From Branchipolynoe longqiensis (Eukaryota; Annelida; Polychaeta; Phyllodocida; Polynoidae): a stretch of 64,000 nucleotides of DNA. A program made the translations under genes and the position numbers. The DNA is taken from positions 48,801,015 to 48,865,014 of the forward strand of contig CM059189.1 in NCBI GenBank assembly GCA_030323885.1. The letters run 5' to 3'. How positions within the stretch are numbered: position 1 is the stretch's first letter; every line of letters begins with the position of its first letter. The notes beneath the pieces were generated by a model that did no database searches, was not told the DNA's origin, and saw only the letters and a program-made list of their open reading frames with translations. Shown piece by piece: positions 62,901 to 64,000 of the stretch.

Positions 62901-63262
62901 GTAACTTTTATTTTAAATGGCTAACTTTTATAATAATTGAAATGCAAACATGCAAAATTAATTTAGGCAAACATGCCAAAACTCTGTCACGAAAGGTTTC
63001 TGCCGTAACAGCTTCTTATTAAATTGAGTCAGAATTCCCTTCTATGTGGCAACACATGCTTAATAACTGCATCACTTTCTAAGTTATATAAGTAGAATCA
63101 AATCTAGGCCAGTACTTTGGTTTTGAAAATGTGATGCTTCATCGAATTATGCAACTTTAATTAGAGTGAACTTTCACCTCTTGTAAACTGAAGGTCAGTC
63201 AGGTAGTGTGTCATGTCCTTGACGAACAACATCAGGTTTCCATACTTAAAGTATCGAGATAC
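29841..63262 (-). CDS. SMCR8: SMCR8 orthologue, 18 exons (5' end outside window)
   Basis: SMCR8 forms a complex with C9orf72 and WDR41 that acts in autophagy and lysosome signalling and has small-GTPase activating activity. Exons in order: 63178-63262, 55252-55427, 53992-54148, 52464-52528, 51949-52065, 50609-50666, 48229-48295, 44982-45069, 43850-43980, 39575-39684, 38476-38535, 37785-37916, 37386-37548, 36332-36461, 35722-35778, 34612-34688, 33404-33484 and 29841/29856-29964. All have GT-AG borders. Phases agree at all 17 junctions, giving 621 codons without a stop. Diagnostic matches to vertebrate SMCR8 include RYVSILDLEKKTL (RYTSILDLDNKTL in human) and YSLLRGRPLVVVG. The longin region, with the catalytic arginine known from human SMCR8, would lie upstream of this window. 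Confidence 0.92.
30464..30745. mobile_element. Mollusc-type SINE, copy 1 (partial)
   Basis: TTTAACGATGCCTCTAGAGC, CTGCCGCCACATAGGCTACT, AAGGGGTCTTTTACATGCAC and GGACCACTGGTTGGAAC are conserved words of a SINE I know from many molluscs. The tRNA-derived end is not clear here. A second copy fills 63795-64000. Sequence from 30070 to 30463 is unassigned. Confidence 0.7.
30893..31366 (-). mobile_element. LINE, C-terminal part of RT ORF, 5'-truncated
   Basis: The minus-strand frame encodes LLYGAEAMTVYRRQVKKL, TNKEILERMGLPSMEDLL, LRWTGHLIRM and GRPRLRFKD. This is the standard sequence after the RT domain of many animal non-LTR retrotransposons. It ends in an ATG/GAT trinucleotide tail. It lies in the last SMCR8 intron. 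Confidence 0.85.
31707..31912 (-). mobile_element. SINE-1 copy, head missing
   Basis: Tail and half of the body are present (TTGTTGGAGCTTTACGTCCT to CACTGAGCCAACCAGTC); the tRNA head is absent, so the copy is 5'-truncated. Sequence from 31367 to 31706 is unassigned, with no clear gene. Confidence 0.85.
32037..32895 (+). mobile_element. CR1-like LINE 3' end, decayed
   Basis: The frame at 32151-32462 encodes EKDLGVWIDPSLTFSIHC, LYTLIRRTY-like and LKRVQRRATCLVP, the thumb region of CR1/L2-type ORF2. TGA at 32461 and TAA near 32647 break it. It resumes as AGNTWNRRLADVVNAPSLNS and RPKLLTGIHA, then stop, and ends with a GTGTAA repeat tail. Upstream of 32151 a frameshift separates VMKGNAQVTP. Confidence 0.85.
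32930..33270 (-). mobile_element. CR1-like LINE fragment
   Basis: The minus strand encodes ETSGHKLRIQNSRTYRRLSK, then in another frame WNRLPPKIVETPSQNVLKNR and RPNLLTGLN. This is the same C-terminal region as 32037-32895. It is short and frameshifted. Confidence 0.75.
33404..33484 (-). CDS. SMCR8: SMCR8 exon q
   Basis: Acceptor TTGATCTTCCAG and donor GTGAGT; 81 bp. Encodes VLLELASKAHIFYHSFCIN, aligned with human MLTQLCSKAFLYTFCHH. Confidence 0.93.
33728..33829. mobile_element. Tigger/pogo-like MITE, copy 2
   Basis: A 102-bp copy with ends CAGTAAAACCTCTCTAACCG and TTTAGAGAGGTTTTACTG and TA on both sides. Confidence 0.9.
34205..34552. mobile_element. TTAA MITE, copy 4
   Basis: Ends AGCTGCATAGTCCGATG and TTGGACTATGCAACT with TTAT and TTAA flanks. 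Lies between SMCR8 exons p and q. Sequence from 33830 to 34200 shows nothing else. Confidence 0.85.
34612..34688 (-). CDS. SMCR8: SMCR8 exon p
   Basis: Acceptor GTTGTGTTTCAG and donor GTAACG; 77 bp. Encodes GIYNKRRHIRCEKAYIAYIH, which aligns weakly with human TQIKRGSTYYLHVQ but joins the next exon in phase as IHS-VLLEL (human VQS-MLTQL). Confidence 0.85.
35022..35303 (+). mobile_element. 5'-truncated LINE (I-like), copy 2
   Basis: Starts within the last codons of ORF2 (LRAAGLYHL-like, stop TAG) and runs to GACACGGCGTAAAGCAACC and (AATC)n. AGTTTAGCCT on both sides is a perfect 10-bp target duplication. Confidence 0.9.
35345..35700 (-). mobile_element. CR1-like LINE 3' fragment
   Basis: The minus strand encodes RGQRYKIFSERPRLEVRKHS, FFFRVTDPWNSLQDQVVEAP and VEAFERRLDRHW, the C-terminal signature of CR1/L2-type ORF2, then stop. 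Confidence 0.85.
35722..35778 (-). CDS. SMCR8: SMCR8 exon o (DENN)
   Basis: Acceptor TATGTTTTGTAG and donor GTGAGT; 57 bp, phase 0 to 0. Encodes RYVSILDLEKKTLCAPAYE; human has RYTSILDLDNKTLRCPLYR. Confidence 0.96.
35909..36171. mobile_element. TTAA MITE, fragment (copy 5)
   Basis: The left inverted end is lost; the body and right end (CATCGGATTATGCAACT, then TTAA) remain. Confidence 0.8.
36205..36323. mobile_element. TGGGTYATTCT MITE, right part (copy 2)
   Basis: Matches 23740-23840 (CTATTATTTGGAAGGTTTTC, ATTTCCATGTCACACTTT) and ends GCTTCAGAGAATGACC. It stops about 9 bp from SMCR8 exon n, on the donor side. Confidence 0.8.
36332..36461 (-). CDS. SMCR8: SMCR8 exon n (DENN)
   Basis: Acceptor after a G/C-homopolymer tract (CCCCCTACAG) and donor GTAAAC; 130 bp. 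Encodes PWYTRPLRITDLAMLKLVGL, aligned with human HWASSPLHIMDFQKWKLIGL. A MITE end lies only about 9 bp beyond the exon in the donor-side intron. Confidence 0.95.
36530..37110. repeat. 94-bp tandem repeat, with outlying units at 38005-38190
   Basis: About six units containing TTTACCAACAGTTTACTAAT and TACTGCTCATTTTCCTTATT recur every 94 bp (36661, 36755, 36849, 36943). Diverged units reappear at 38005-38190, inside a TTAA MITE. Both lie in SMCR8 introns. Confidence 0.85.
37214..37342 (-). mobile_element. SINE-1 fragment
   Basis: Body words CAACATCTAAGGTCATATCA and GACAGTGCGCACTCATGG. A separate head remnant (GCCTGCGCTCTATCGACTCA, CCGCGTCCGAT) lies at about 38350-38390. Confidence 0.75.
37386..37548 (-). 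CDS. SMCR8: SMCR8 exon m (DENN core)
   Basis: Acceptor CTCCTGTAG and donor GTAAGG; 163 bp. Encodes GYGILRFMTQHPYSPHVVYS, LLRGRPLVVVG and ALWLFVPGHS. These align with human ALKFIRQYPFAHPAIYSLL, SGRTLVVLG and ALAIFVPSYG. This is the most conserved part of the protein. Confidence 0.95.
37785..37916 (-). CDS. SMCR8: SMCR8 exon l
   Basis: Acceptor CACATAACAG and donor GTAAGA; 132 bp. The start was chosen by phase. The open frame continues upstream to the MITE edge near 37984, but an acceptor there would break the frame. Encodes SPQRIGRNLNNSESMKD and VSVISAADHITNL. Confidence 0.75.
37984..38345. mobile_element. TTAA MITE split by tandem repeat (copy 6)
   Basis: The left end AAGCTGCATAGTCCCATG is at 37984. 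The body resumes at 38219 (GATACTGGTGCACTTATCAA) and breaks off near 38345. Between them sit units of the 94-bp repeat. The left end lies about 70 bp from the exon-l acceptor. Confidence 0.7.
38476..38535 (-). CDS. SMCR8: SMCR8 exon k
   Basis: Acceptor TTATTACAACAG and donor GTTAGT; 60 bp, phase 1 to 1. Encodes SMDFDEEEEKGRRGLNNAK. Its length is a multiple of three, so skipping would keep the frame. Confidence 0.75.
38633..38974 (-). mobile_element. SINE-1 copy, head type B
   Basis: Near full length, with tail TTGTTGTTTAATGTCCTAGC and head ending GCCATGCCGTCTGC. A short duplication of GACCAGGCCACCAG lies inside. Confidence 0.85.
39072..39415. mobile_element. TTAA MITE, copy 7
   Basis: Ends AAGCTGCATAGTCCGATG and TTGGACCATGCAACT, with TTAA flanks on both sides. 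Confidence 0.88.
39575..39684 (-). CDS. SMCR8: SMCR8 exon j, abuts the 67/81-bp array
   Basis: Donor GTGAGA. Three candidate acceptors ending AG lie 9 bp apart (exon start 39684, 39693 or 39702), all in the same phase. Encodes LDLLSIVSKDDVDEI and DDSSLNISDMSAT. If the longer forms are used, the first codons (RDSLCS) derive from the last unit of the array. Confidence 0.8.
39690..42620. repeat. 67/81-bp minisatellite abutting SMCR8 exon j
   Basis: About 40 units of GGTACGATGTAGTAGATGGG, ATACATAGAACAGTGAACCA and CACAAGCTGTCCCGCCTTG (67 bp). Many carry a 14-bp extra GCGGCTTCATGTAA, giving 81 bp; the extra is commoner on the right. The leftmost unit runs into the coding exon j. Because 67 is not a multiple of three, all minus frames stay open (up to 439 codons); these are not independent genes. 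Confidence 0.95.
42661..42986 (-). mobile_element. SINE-1 copy, head type A
   Basis: Full-length copy from TTTATGTCCTAGCAACATCT to the head end CCACCGCGTCCGGT. Confidence 0.88.
43262..43310 (-). mobile_element. SINE-1 tail fragment
   Basis: Only the 3' end is present (GGGTTTTACGTCCTAGCAAC, ATCAGGACGGGG). Sequence around it (42987-43849) is otherwise unassigned. Confidence 0.75.
43850..43980 (-). CDS. SMCR8: SMCR8 exon i
   Basis: Acceptor ACTGTTTCAG and donor GTGAGT; 131 bp. Encodes DDTLASFHSVDSFLSCQEDL and FEPAFVLGSAYVE, part of the acidic, serine-rich linker. Confidence 0.85.
44082..44566 (-). mobile_element. SINE-1 copy, head type B, interrupted
   Basis: Tail and body run to about 44318. 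An approximately 130-bp unrelated insert follows, then the copy resumes with GACAAGTATCAACTTTTAAA and the head (GCCATCTAGTCTGGT). GCGACAAGTA is present on both sides of the insert, like a target duplication. Confidence 0.8.
44676..44827. mobile_element. Tigger/pogo-like MITE, copy 3
   Basis: A 152-bp copy with ends CAGTAAAACCTCTCTATACC and TTTAGAGAGGTTTTACTG and TA duplications. Confidence 0.9.
44982..45069 (-). CDS. SMCR8: SMCR8 exon h, 5' edge tandemly amplified
   Basis: Acceptor TTTTGCCTGACAG and donor GTGAGT; 88 bp. Encodes DLSGNNWPLALSHMKTAQS and NLLRRWLS. The acceptor plus the first 30 bp of the exon are the rightmost-transcribed unit of the minisatellite at 45020-46720; 16 further copies lie upstream in the intron. 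It is the only copy followed by the rest of the exon. Confidence 0.85.
45020..46720. repeat. ~85-113 bp minisatellite made of SMCR8 exon-h edge
   Basis: Seventeen units share CTAGCGGCCAGTTGTTACCA, GAAAGGTCTCTGTCAGGCAA and ACACATGTAGATTAACACAC, followed by a variable CA/CTCA tract that sets the length. On the minus strand each unit holds the exon-h acceptor (GCCTGACAG) plus the first 30 bp of coding sequence. The unit nearest 45050 is the real exon. Confidence 0.95.
46740..46845. repeat. Dispersed poly-T-ended repeat, copy 2
   Basis: ATATACATATTTTCAGCGCA and GGCACTGGTCTTCCTGCC match the insert in the MITE at 47669-48166. Sequence from 46846 to 47235 is unassigned. Confidence 0.5.
47236..47564 (-). 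mobile_element. SINE-1 copy, head type A
   Basis: Full-length copy from TTTTACGTCCTAGTAACATC to the head end CCACCGCGTCCGGT. Confidence 0.88.
47669..48166. mobile_element. TTAA MITE (copy 8) with nested repeat
   Basis: Ends AGCTGCATATTCGGATG and CATCGGACTAAGCCACT are flanked by TTAA. At about 47875-48035 it is interrupted by the poly-T-ended dispersed repeat (TTTTTTTGTGGGCTTTT, GTCTTCCAGCCG), so that repeat inserted later. Confidence 0.85.
48229..48295 (-). CDS. SMCR8: SMCR8 exon g
   Basis: Acceptor TTGCCCACAG and donor GTACGT; 67 bp, phase 1 to 2. Encodes PPATLLTLGRNVTVNFLSNID.. in a region of low conservation; supported by phase and splice sites. Confidence 0.8.
48320..48642 (-). mobile_element. 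SINE-1 copy, head type A
   Basis: Full-length copy from GTTTTACGTCCTAGCAACAT to the head end CCACGTCCGAT, only about 25 bp from SMCR8 exon g. Sequence from 48643 to 48911 is unassigned. Confidence 0.88.
48912..49379 (+). pseudogene. I-like LINE ORF2, RNase H tail to stop
   Basis: Opens with GNERADRAAKKAL, an RNase H motif, then VLSHCRIGHSWLTHAFLL and a zinc-knuckle-like CIGCQSPLTLKHILLSC box, ending LRAAGLYRLI, stop. This C-terminal layout is that of I-clade non-LTR elements. The fragment has no stop but lacks the RT and 5' parts. Its 3' UTR is cut by the SINE-1 at 49424. Confidence 0.88.
49424..49756 (+). mobile_element. SINE-1 copy, head type B, forward orientation
   Basis: This copy shows the element in sense. 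The tRNA-like head is ACCAGACGGGAGAGCCGAAT, with B box GGGTTCGAACC. The body includes CATGAGTGCGCACTGTCACA, and the tail is TGTTGCTAGGACATAAAAC followed by AACAACAAACAAAC. It sits in the 3' UTR of the LINE fragment. Sequence from 49757 to 50068 is unassigned. Confidence 0.92.
50069..50590 (+). mobile_element. tRNA-Gln-like SINE, duplicated with its 5' flank
   Basis: The head GTGTAATGGTTAGCACACTG with B box GGTTTGATTCCC resembles tRNA-Gln. It occurs at about 50140-50210 and again at 50470-50540. Each is preceded by the same flank (GTAGTCTGCACTGACCTCTC, GAGCCACATAGACAGG), so a unit of about 325 bp is tandemly duplicated. The head is too divergent to be a functional tRNA. Confidence 0.75.
50609..50666 (-). 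CDS. SMCR8: SMCR8 exon f
   Basis: Strong acceptor CTTCCCTTTGCAG and donor GTAAGT; 58 bp. Encodes YFSRELATLEIERKESHLI, aligned with human MFRGDLCYLLTSQIDRALL. Confidence 0.88.
50667..51030. other. Unassigned intron sequence
   Basis: No gene, RNA or repeat family was recognised. Confidence 0.5.
51031..51351. mobile_element. MITE, GCGGCTGTCACACCTC ends
   Basis: Inverted ends GCGGCTGTCACACCTCACCG and CGGCGAGGTGTGACAGCCGC, with TTTAA-like flanks, enclose 321 bp. The interior repeats TGTCCGTTTCC words. The end resembles the other CTGTCACAC-bearing Harbinger-type MITEs of the window. Confidence 0.78.
51554..51904. mobile_element. TTAA MITE, copy 9, reverse orientation
   Basis: Ends AGTTACATAGTCTGATGG and CATCGGACTTTTGCAACT, flanks TTAG and TTAA. 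It lies 44 bp from SMCR8 exon e, on its donor side. Confidence 0.85.
51949..52065 (-). CDS. SMCR8: SMCR8 exon e
   Basis: Acceptor GTTTCAG and donor GTACAA; 117 bp, phase 0 to 0. Encodes PKLVRT then RFDKALRTLHDLC, matching human PKLIKA and CFDKKLKTLEELC closely. Confidence 0.92.
52076..52408 (-). mobile_element. SINE-1 copy
   Basis: Near full length, with tail GGTTGTTGGAGTCTTACGAC and a degenerate head. It begins 10 bp from the acceptor of SMCR8 exon e. Confidence 0.85.
52464..52528 (-). CDS. SMCR8: SMCR8 exon d
   Basis: Acceptor TTTTTGCAG and donor GTAAGA; 65 bp. Encodes GSFSEGESNSFNLNKDPTMYR. The last codons join the PKLVRTI start of the next exon, as in human YTPKLIK. Confidence 0.85.
52529..53389. 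other. Unassigned intron sequence with C/G runs
   Basis: AT-rich sequence with poly-C tracts near 53128-53155 and a poly-G tract near 53240. No gene recognised. Confidence 0.5.
53390..53572. repeat. 12-bp minisatellite
   Basis: About 15 units of GTTCAGCCATTG or GTTCAGCCACTG. Frames stay open because 12 is a multiple of three. The nearby exon c contains the related words CAGCCTCAGC and GGCTGAAC. Sequence from 53573 to 53991 is unassigned. Confidence 0.92.
53992..54148 (-). CDS. SMCR8: SMCR8 exon c
   Basis: Acceptor TTTACAG; donor GTTAGC, chosen because it alone gives the phase (1) required by the next exon. Encodes TDQRLEKRFRHLEDK and a serine-rich segment ending SWLNLRRAK. Poorly conserved linker in the family. 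Confidence 0.75.
54149..54958. other. Unassigned intron sequence with TTCAAGACTTTTC words
   Basis: 54190-54440 has loosely repeated TTCAAGGCTTTTC/TTCAAGACTTTTC words. A stray unit of the 52-bp array lies at about 54768-54845 (CTGTGCAGTACCATGCAATG). No gene recognised. Confidence 0.5.
54959..55236 (-). mobile_element. SINE-1 copy, head truncated
   Basis: Tail and body from TTGTTGGGGTTTTACGTCCT to TTGGTTTGACTCGATCGGG; the tRNA head is missing. It ends about 15 bp from the donor of SMCR8 exon b. Confidence 0.85.
55252..55427 (-). CDS. SMCR8: SMCR8 exon b
   Basis: Acceptor TTCACTCAG and donor GTATGT; 176 bp, phase 1 to 0. It encodes an alpha-helical stretch (AIFRSMNIVAVENCIREVK) aligned with the human NELASVEKSIIEH region. 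Confidence 0.85.
55816..56334. repeat. 52-bp GC-rich minisatellite
   Basis: About ten units of GCCCGACAGGCCAGGCAGGC plus CCTGCCTCTGTGCAGTACCA and TGCAATGGTGCA. One unit has a short deletion. Long frames are open on both strands but only repeat the unit. Confidence 0.95.
56508..56570 (-). mobile_element. SINE-1 tail fragment
   Basis: GTTTGTTTGTTGTTGTTTTA and CGTCCTAGCAACATCTAAGG, ending at GGACGGGTA; strongly 5'-truncated. Confidence 0.8.
56621..57561. mobile_element. TGGGTYATTCT MITE (copy 3), carrying a SINE-1
   Basis: Ends TGGGTCGTTCTCAAAAACT and TTTCTGCGAATGACCCA are inverted, and the body matches 23252-23840. A complete SINE-1 (57186-57522) is nested near the right end, flanked by TGTCACAA on both sides. 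Confidence 0.82.
57186..57522 (-). mobile_element. SINE-1 copy, head type B
   Basis: Full-length copy with an 8-bp duplication TGTCACAA, inserted in the MITE at 56621-57561. Head ends GCCATCCCGTCTGGT. Confidence 0.9.
57720..57880. repeat. Harbinger left subterminal GGAGCGTATGA array
   Basis: GGAGCGTATGAG words repeat about ten times just inside the left end. A matching, less regular set (GAGTAGCGTATG, CCATACGCT) fills 61955-62420 at the other end. Such subterminal words are likely binding sites for the element's own proteins (inference). Confidence 0.75.
57942..57949 (+). promoter_or_regulatory. TATA box of the Harbinger MADF gene
   Basis: TATATAAA lies 35-42 bp upstream of the chosen ATG (57984), so the 5' UTR must be very short. 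Confidence 0.7.
57984..60086 (+). CDS. Harbinger MADF/BESS-type DNA-binding protein, one intron
   Basis: The start at 57984 has a good Kozak context (GCCACCATGCC) behind a TATA box. Exon 1 (57984-58748) and exon 2 (59070-60086) join in phase 0 (AGT|GTAAGT, TTTTGCAG|TTG) to give 593 residues. The N-terminus is Ala/Thr/Ser/His-rich low complexity with a basic GRGRGRKR patch. A MADF-like domain follows at about residues 160-245 (MLDFLEENPIIWNMKL, AKMWEDQA, LQKWFKSLRDT). A BESS-like helix lies in exon 2 (FANYMRDMILTMPEE), followed by a Pro/Ala-rich tail. In Harbingers the second protein binds DNA and helps the transposase reach the nucleus and the ends. The intron carries a SINE-1 fragment. Confidence 0.85.
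58838..58878 (-). mobile_element. SINE-1 tail fragment in the Harbinger intron
   Basis: GTTTGTTTGTTGTTGTTTTA and CGTCCTAGCAACATCTAA match SINE-1 3' ends. It lies between the two coding exons and does not disturb either splice site. Confidence 0.75.
60205..60213 (+). terminator. Polyadenylation signal of the MADF gene
   Basis: AATAAATAAAT about 120 bp after the stop codon. The transposase gene has an inverse TTTATT near 60452, so the two transcripts end tail to tail. Confidence 0.5.
60682..61884 (-). CDS. PIF/Harbinger transposase (DDE)
   Basis: An intact single-exon gene of 400 residues catalysing excision and insertion of the element. DDE residues are visible in order: D194 in GALDGKH, D235 in WADIGGMGSASDAQIY and E321 in RRVVENAFGILANRF. 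PYFLIGDDAFALRPTMMKPY is another hallmark segment. The N-terminus has an Arg-rich patch (residues 34-46) that could be a nuclear signal. Length is typical of the family. The start lies about 50 bp behind a TATA box. No stop or missing catalytic residue is seen. Confidence 0.95.
   Translation of the reverse strand: MDAQALQAQFQLFYRVALYHHELTLLLMVLLASRIERRRRRERRRRSVWVRPWIGRRPQFGLFDKLMVELRSEDTASFVNFMRLPPQLFDEIVARVGPRITKKRSTFRVPLDPALKIALTLRHLASGTKYSSMKFGWRVPHNTQSLIVREVCKAIVDEYMAEVMTCPTTPEGWHAIADLFAERWNFPHTCGALDGKHIACRCPPKSGSLYYNYKGFFSVVLLALVDADYKFIWADIGGMGSASDAQIYNASELKACTEGGTIGFPNPEPLGDGQKDVPYFLIGDDAFALRPTMMKPYGKRGLTNDERLFNYRLSRARRVVENAFGILANRFQVLLTTMQHHPSNVKLIVKACMVLHNLMRTRYPALQNMQLDRPETANNNFVPGGWREGHNLRDINVEPV
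61935..61942 (-). promoter_or_regulatory. TATA box of the Harbinger transposase
   Basis: TATATAAA on the minus strand, about 50-58 bp upstream of the transposase ATG. It mirrors the TATA box of the MADF gene near the opposite end. Confidence 0.7.
62447..62809. other. Unassigned intron sequence
   Basis: Nothing recognised apart from faint similarity to TTAA-MITE body words near 62705-62760. Confidence 0.4.
62810..63156. mobile_element. TTAA MITE, copy 10, reverse orientation
   Basis: Ends AGTTGCATAGTCCGATAA and CATCGAATTATGCAACT, with TTAA on both sides. Its right end is 21 bp from SMCR8 exon a, on the donor side. Confidence 0.88.
63178..63262 (-). CDS. SMCR8: SMCR8 exon a
   Basis: The acceptor CATTTTCAG and a donor GTGAAAG bound 85 bp in phase 0 to 1. 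It encodes YGNLMLFVKDM and YLTDLQFTR, aligned with the human segment around KTGNRKAF and LKDLDYTR. Its last base joins AG of the next exon to give Glu. A TTAA MITE ends 21 bp downstream. Confidence 0.85.
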
Positions 63263-63404
63263 CTGAAAATGCACAATTCAGATCCTAATTCACGTAAAAC
63301 CGAGGACACTGGCTATTTATTTTACATTTATAAATAACACAATGAAGCAGATTAATAAAAAAAAAAAACAGCACTATCGAGGATGGAGAATGCTTTTGCT
63401 TATT

Positions 63405-63711
63405 TATTGGGGATTTACTTCCTAGCAACACTTTAGATAATATCAGGAAGGGTAGCTGCTTGTGACGAGTTTATAGTGTTGCCTCATTGAGAGACGGGTT
63501 CAACAAAGCCATGATGTGATATCCCACTCAGCCACATTATCATGATGCTAAATAAATCAGTCCTTGCCCTATGCTATTAATGTCGAGTGCCAGGCTGGGA
63601 GTAATACGAATCAGTTTTGTGAGCTATTGGTTTGACTCGGCCGGGGTTCGAACACAAGAGCCCTGCACGGAAAGGCAGCCAGTGCTCTTATATATTCGCC
63701 ATTCCGTCCGA
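63405..63711 (-). mobile_element. SINE-1 copy
   Basis: Near full length, with tail TTATTGGGGATTTACTTCCT and head ending GCCATTCCGTCCGAT. Diverged internally. Confidence 0.82.
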
Positions 63712-63794
63712 TGGGATGGTGGATATGCAGATTGATTAGATAACATGTGAGCTGAGTGATTGCACTTTGATTAGTATGACTGAAAAAGTAACGC

Positions 63795-64000
63795 TTCTTT
63801 TATTTAACGATGCCTCTAGAGCACATTGATTTTTGCCATCGGCTATTGGACATCAACATATGGTCATTCTAACATATTTCTTTGGAGGAGACCCGCTGCC
63901 GCCACATGGGCTACTTTTTCCCATAAGCAGCAAGGGGTCTTTTATATGCACTTTCTCACAGACAGGACAGCACATACCACAGCCTTTGATGAACCAGTTG
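63795..64000. mobile_element. Mollusc-type SINE, copy 2, cut by window end
   Basis: TTTAACGATGCCTCTAGAGC, CCCGCTGCCGCCACATGGGC, AAGGGGTCTTTTATATGCAC and CCTTTGATGAACCAGTTG match 30464-30745 and a SINE widespread in molluscs. It continues past the window. Confidence 0.75.

Overview
This is eukaryotic, animal DNA. The host gene has GT-AG introns, and about 90% of the window is transposons, SINEs and minisatellites. A SINE family at 30464-30745 and 63795-64000 resembles one I know as widespread in molluscs, so a mollusc (possibly a gastropod) is the best guess; no species can be named.

The only host gene recognised is an orthologue of SMCR8, the DENN/longin partner of C9orf72, on the minus strand from 63262 to about 29841. 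I find 18 exons; their phases agree at every junction and they join to 621 codons without a stop. They match the middle and C-terminal DENN half of vertebrate SMCR8; the N-terminal exons lie beyond 64000. Introns hold five minisatellite arrays. Two of these (45020-46720 and 39690-42620) run into the 5' edge of an exon, so that splice-acceptor sequence and the start of the exon are themselves tandemly amplified.

The largest intron (55428-63177) carries a complete PIF/Harbinger transposon, 57600-62443. It has perfect 37-bp inverted repeats, a TAA target duplication, an intact DDE transposase on the minus strand and an intron-containing MADF/BESS-type DNA-binding protein on the plus strand. TATA boxes sit just upstream of both genes, and arrays of a CGTATG word lie inside both ends. 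Several non-autonomous relatives are present (13-601, 4579-5279, and probably 6321-6925 and 51031-51351).

Layout. 1-7400: Harbinger MITE, 38-bp minisatellite, Tigger-like MITE, LINE fragment, two more MITEs. 7375-11345: a 32/34-bp satellite split by a GAA-tailed retroposon and a possible solo LTR. 11.7-15.2 kb: TIR element, TTAA MITE, tRNA-Arg-like SINE. 15.2-19.3 kb: fold-back element carrying a LINE, then an internally deleted DIRS-like retrotransposon. 19.3-29.4 kb: SINEs, a 27-bp array, a 47-bp array and a promoter-like GC-rich segment. 29.8-63.3 kb: SMCR8 with its repeats. 63.4-64 kb: SINEs.

One tRNA-derived SINE ('SINE-1') has about 20 full or partial copies and occurs with two different tRNA-like heads on the same body. 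A TTAA-flanked (piggyBac-type) MITE has about 10 copies. Most long open frames in the window are minisatellite reading-through and are not genes.
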